From assembly GCA_021018995.1 (NCBI GenBank), contig CM037591.1:68847901-68911900 (forward strand): a stretch of 64,000 bases of DNA, read 5' to 3'. Positions 60,699-64,000 of the stretch are shown here, piece by piece; positions within the stretch are counted from its first letter, which is position 1; each line of letters opens with the position of its first letter. Source of the stretch: Chloranthus sessilifolius. Lineage: Eukaryota > Streptophyta > Magnoliopsida > Chloranthales > Chloranthaceae. The notes beneath the pieces were generated by a model. That model saw only the letters and a list, made by a program, of their open reading frames with translations, searched no databases and had not been told where the DNA came from. The position numbers were made by a program, and so were the translations under genes.

Positions 60699-61229
60699 TC
60701 GAGGACTTGGGTTAAAGGATTTTATTGTTTTGGTTCAATTGTTATGTTATTGGACATTTAATTAAATTTTATTAATTTTGTGAGGAAGTTGGTTTTAACA
60801 CAATGGTTGGAAAGTTTTGGGAAAAAAAATTGTAATTAATTGATGCAAGGATGTTTAGGTCTTATGTAAATGGTAGCATGAGCGCCATGCTAGTAGGGTT
60901 GTAAACTTTTGGATGGTTTCATAGAATGGTTTAATTATGAGATGCTTTCGTTCTATAATATCACGTCCGAAATGATTGTGTGTGAATGGTTCTATTAGCT
61001 AGATTAGTTATACATCGTGGATGAATGGACAAGAATGTTCATTGCAGGTGCTATCCATAAGGCGTGGATAAAATAATTGTGAAATGTGGTGAATGGATTT
61101 GATTGTCATTAAGCAGTGCTTAATGCTAGCTGCTAAATGCTTTTGGAATGTGTGAATGAATAATTGAGAAAATAGTGTTTTGTTTTACAGGGTAAATTGG
61201 ATAGCGATTGCTAGGCTACTTTTAAGTGC
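60699..61229 (+). other. 3' noncoding region of the + strand chromovirus
   Basis: AT-rich, with a weak match (TAGCATGAGCGCCATGCTAG, 60876) to the CATGCCACC repeats at 24080-24130 of the complete copy. No polypurine tract or 3' LTR is found before the next insertion, so the element's end is truncated or lies to the right of the window. Confidence 0.5.
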
Positions 61230-63620
61230 TTGCTACTGACTTTATTGATGACAGTGATAAGAATGGGGTGAATGAAAATGAATGAAAGGTGGATCAAAAA
61301 TGATAGAGCAGCAAGACTAAAAAATGCACAATCCTGCAAGATAAAGAGCCTGTTGTAGCAAGTTTTGATAAGTAAGAGTTTGTCCCATAGGGAAATTGAT
61401 CTTAAGCTCCAAGGGAGCCATCTTTAGTAGGCCCTCCAAATCTGGCAATCCTAAATGGAAGGGGATTTAGGGTCACTAAAATCTAAATTCTAAGGTATCC
61501 TAATGTCTAAACTATAGAAAGGGTTAAGAAAGAAGATGGAGTGAGAAAATAAATATAAAAGGATGAGAAGCATGCTATTAGGTTCAGATCTTATGGGTTT
61601 CATGATTCAAATTCAGATCTGCTGCTATAGAAGTCCTGTCCAATGGCTACATTATCACCACTGAGGAGAAAGAATCAAACTCATCTTTGTGCCATGATCC
61701 AATCCCTTTATGGCTATAACCTGTCCACTTAAATGGTCACAGACTATCTAATTGGGGAACCACAGTCTAGAGATGGGTCAGAACAAGTTTATCATTGTAG
61801 GCACTACTTCATCCAGGCTACAAGCACAAGAATCCATAGGGAACCTCAACCTCTAAAGTGCTATGTGTGGGGCTAGGCCTGTATGGGAGCATGTTAGCCC
61901 AGACACATAGAACCAGCAAGAGTTTGAGTGCAGCTTTAGATCCAACTGTCCACTGCTTTAGAGAGACTGCAGTGATCCAGTCACAAGCCTACAATCTCTA
62001 TAACCAAACAAGATCTGCCATCTGATGGCGGGTCTATACACATACAGGGGAGTTTGTCTCAGCACAATCTCTCAGTGGCTACAAGCACAAGTGCAGAGAT
62101 GAATAATCCGTCTTGAGTCTGTGGGTTGGCTTCACCCTAAGGCTATAACCTGTCCACTTAAAAGGTCACAGACTATCCCAGAGGCTATCCTCCTCACAAA
62201 GCTCAAGATAGAACAAGAAACATTACTGCCACCACCATGTTCAGAAGGCTACAAAAGCTTATTACTCCCATGGGGGCTTCAGATCTAGTGGGTCCTGTGG
62301 TGGGCTAGGACTATGTGGGAGCATGTTAGCCCAGACACACAGGTTACTTGGATCTGAATAAACCATAAAATCAGTCCTCCATTGCTTGTAATACGTCCTT
62401 GCAATGGAGGATCTCGAGGTAGCGGCCTTTTACAGAACAACTCACAAACAGAAATCCCATAAATGTAAAACACCCTATCATAAAACTCCATTAATCTATT
62501 CCAAATAGTAATACAAAGGCATAGCCAGCAAATGCTGGACTATGGAGAGAAGAAAAAGTAAAAAGAAAACTACCTAAACCTTACTAGAGATCTGTAGCTA
62601 CTGCAAGAAGATAGACTAAATTCTATTCTAAGCAGAGAGTCCCCTAAACCTAAACCAGGCTTAGGTTTATATAGCAGTTAGTTTGGTGGCGCATTAGAGT
62701 TAGGAAACCTAATTTTAACGATGCCACATGGCCTAATACTGTCACTTGGATGCCTCGGGGCACGTGTACAGAACTTGGAGCATTGGAATGCGTGCCCTAA
62801 TTGCTAGAAGTTCTCAGAATGTCCTCTACAGAGGTGAGGGAGAGTTAGAGTTTAGAGCCTTGCCGAGTACTGGTTTCCAAAGGCATCGGCGTGGTATACG
62901 GTCTTGAAGATTGGATTAGCTTGAAATTCTAACCGTCGGCTTTGTCTTAATTCTTTGAAGCGATCGTAGCGATAGAGCATTGAATCCTCGCTGGATTGCT
63001 CTGGTCTTCGCGGGATTGCACTTTCCTTCTGAATGGCGTGGGAATCACGCGAGCAATTTGTTTCTCAATGGATCTTCGCGAGGACGTGATGTGCATTGGT
63101 CTCTGAACTGTGCGAGAGGTTTTTCTGAAGTTTTTCATCCCGCGGCCACTGCACGACAGCTGCGCACCGAAATACCTGGAGCTCTCTCTCCTCAGTTGAT
63201 CTGAGTGAACTGCGCGAGGTTTGAGAGCTGCTTTCTTGAGCTGCACGAGCATTTATATTTGAGCTTCGCGAGAGCTGTGCGAAGTATGATTCTGAAGCCC
63301 CTCTGTGACTCAACTGCGCCAGAACAGTGCGTGCAATTGGAAATGATGTTTTGGGAAACTCGCGAGGACTGTGCGAGGCTTAATTTCTGAATCTTTTAAA
63401 GCTTGTGAAAGCTGCACAAGGTTTAATTCTTGTCTGGGTTCAGCTTTCATCCTTCTGAGGGACTTCTGGGGTAAAAGTGGGCTCCTTAACAGGGTTCAGG
63501 CCTTATTGCAGCTGCTGTTTATTATCTACAGAAATGACTTAACACACATTTATTAGATATCTAAGGGTCTAACAGAGGCTAAGTTAAGGGGCGAAAAGTG
63601 ATACTTTTCATGTCTTAACA
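61230..63620 (-). mobile_element. LTR D, 3' LTR of a minus-strand element
   Basis: Right end TCTTAACA at 63620 followed by CACCCCCAAACC, the polypurine tract on the minus strand. Left end uncertain (about 61230). Same family as LTR A: CCTGCAAGATA block at 61332, GTCCACTTAAATGGTCACAG at 61721 and a variant at 62149, minus-strand TATA box TATATAAAC at 62665-62673, and a GCGCGAG array at 62940-63420. Confidence 0.75.
62940..63420 (-). repeat. GCGCGAG-type motif array in U3 of LTR D
   Basis: About eighteen units such as CTTCGCGGGATTG, ATCACGCGAGCAA, CTGTGCGAGAGG, ACTGCGCGAGGTTTG and ACTCGCGAGGACTG with irregular filler. Same motif as LTR A, in the same position relative to the TATA box. Confidence 0.82.
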
Positions 63621-64000
63621 CACCCCCAAACCTAATCTTTGCTAGTCCCTTAGCAAAGCTACACTAAAAACTACAGAAATTAACTGCCACTTTCGTAGGG
63701 AGTACGGATATATTTAGCATATGTACAAAGCCTTTTAAACCCCTAGGTGATCCCTAGTGGAGGAGTGAAGTCTCCTGAGGGTTTTCAGTGAAGATACCCA
63801 CAAACTTCTCAATAAAATAGTTAGCAGAAGTGCAAGATTCAAGTCAGCTGTCAAGAAAACGAGCATCAGTTCACCCCTGAATCAGTAAAAATATAAGAAA
63901 TTTAAATGCATTGTCTGCACAGATGTTTAAGCATAAAAAACTTCCCATGATAGCACAACATTTCCAATCAGTTCACAACAGGGAAACTACACATGTGTGT
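63621..64000 (-). other. Internal 3' region of the LTR D element
   Basis: Starts with the polypurine tract and the conserved blocks TTTGCTAGTCCCTTAGCAAA and CTAGGTGATCCCTAGTGGAG, closely matching 4086-4460. The element continues beyond the window. Confidence 0.75.

Noticed and set aside
60950..61010. 3' LTR start of the + strand chromovirus (TATAATATCACGTCC)
   Set aside because: Only a few bases resemble TGTAATATCCCC and the following 100 bases do not align with LTR 2; no polypurine tract precedes it.

Overview
This is nuclear DNA of a flowering plant with a large, repeat-packed genome; the species cannot be told from the sequence. The evidence is a spliced gene with GT-AG introns that matches the plant GABA transporter GAT1, surrounded and split by nested LTR retrotransposons (Ty3/gypsy chromoviruses, Athila/Tat-like elements, Copia) plus SINE, LINE and hAT-type insertions. 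Nothing bacterial or viral is present. The only host gene I can support is the 3' two-thirds of the transporter: exons at 827-1013, 44012-44142, 45432-45665 and 46727-47107 (+ strand). Its first exons lie left of the window. The reading frame and splice sites are intact although one intron is 43 kb long. 

Layout. 1014-44011 is that intron, almost wholly made of nested elements. From left: the 3' LTR and internal part of a minus-strand element (1343 to about 7.8 kb); a broken multi-exon plant mobile domain (PMD) gene on the + strand (leader about 8.1 kb, coding 11612-13872) with a solo LTR (9445-11499, target duplication TTATG) in its leader intron; a fragment with a + strand LTR start (15450); a minus-strand Athila-like gag-protease block (17669-19991) with primer site and LTR (20363-20947, resumed 39944-41488). 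That LTR is split by a second LTR, which is split by a complete 12.5-kb chromovirus (21386-33871, target duplication GGCAC) and by another solo LTR (33959-38120, target duplication GCTAC). Right of the gene a second nest begins: a LINE end, a Copia LTR with gag, a + strand chromovirus inserted into that gag (48732 onwards), a solo LTR inside its integrase (55146-57973, target duplication AATGG), and another minus-strand element starting near 61.2 kb and leaving the window. 

The most notable pattern is not a gene. Nearly every LTR carries, in its U3 part, an array of short, degenerate, self-complementary CpG-containing motifs spaced tens of bases apart (TCGATCGA, GCGCGAG, TCGACAGG, GCTCGTGCGAC, GCGCTTAATCG types). 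LTRs that are otherwise homologous carry different motifs. In both chromoviruses the same motif as in that element's own U3 appears again inside the element, a few hundred bases upstream of an extra open reading frame located after the chromodomain; in the complete copy a TATA box lies between array and start codon. I infer a retrotransposon with a second, self-marked transcription unit, possibly an accessory DNA-binding or anti-silencing protein co-evolving with its own array, as VANC proteins do in Arabidopsis VANDAL transposons. Both chromoviruses also share a stop-containing insert with a matching splice donor between gag and protease. All element genes are broken by stops or frameshifts, and both reverse transcriptases have lost a catalytic aspartate.
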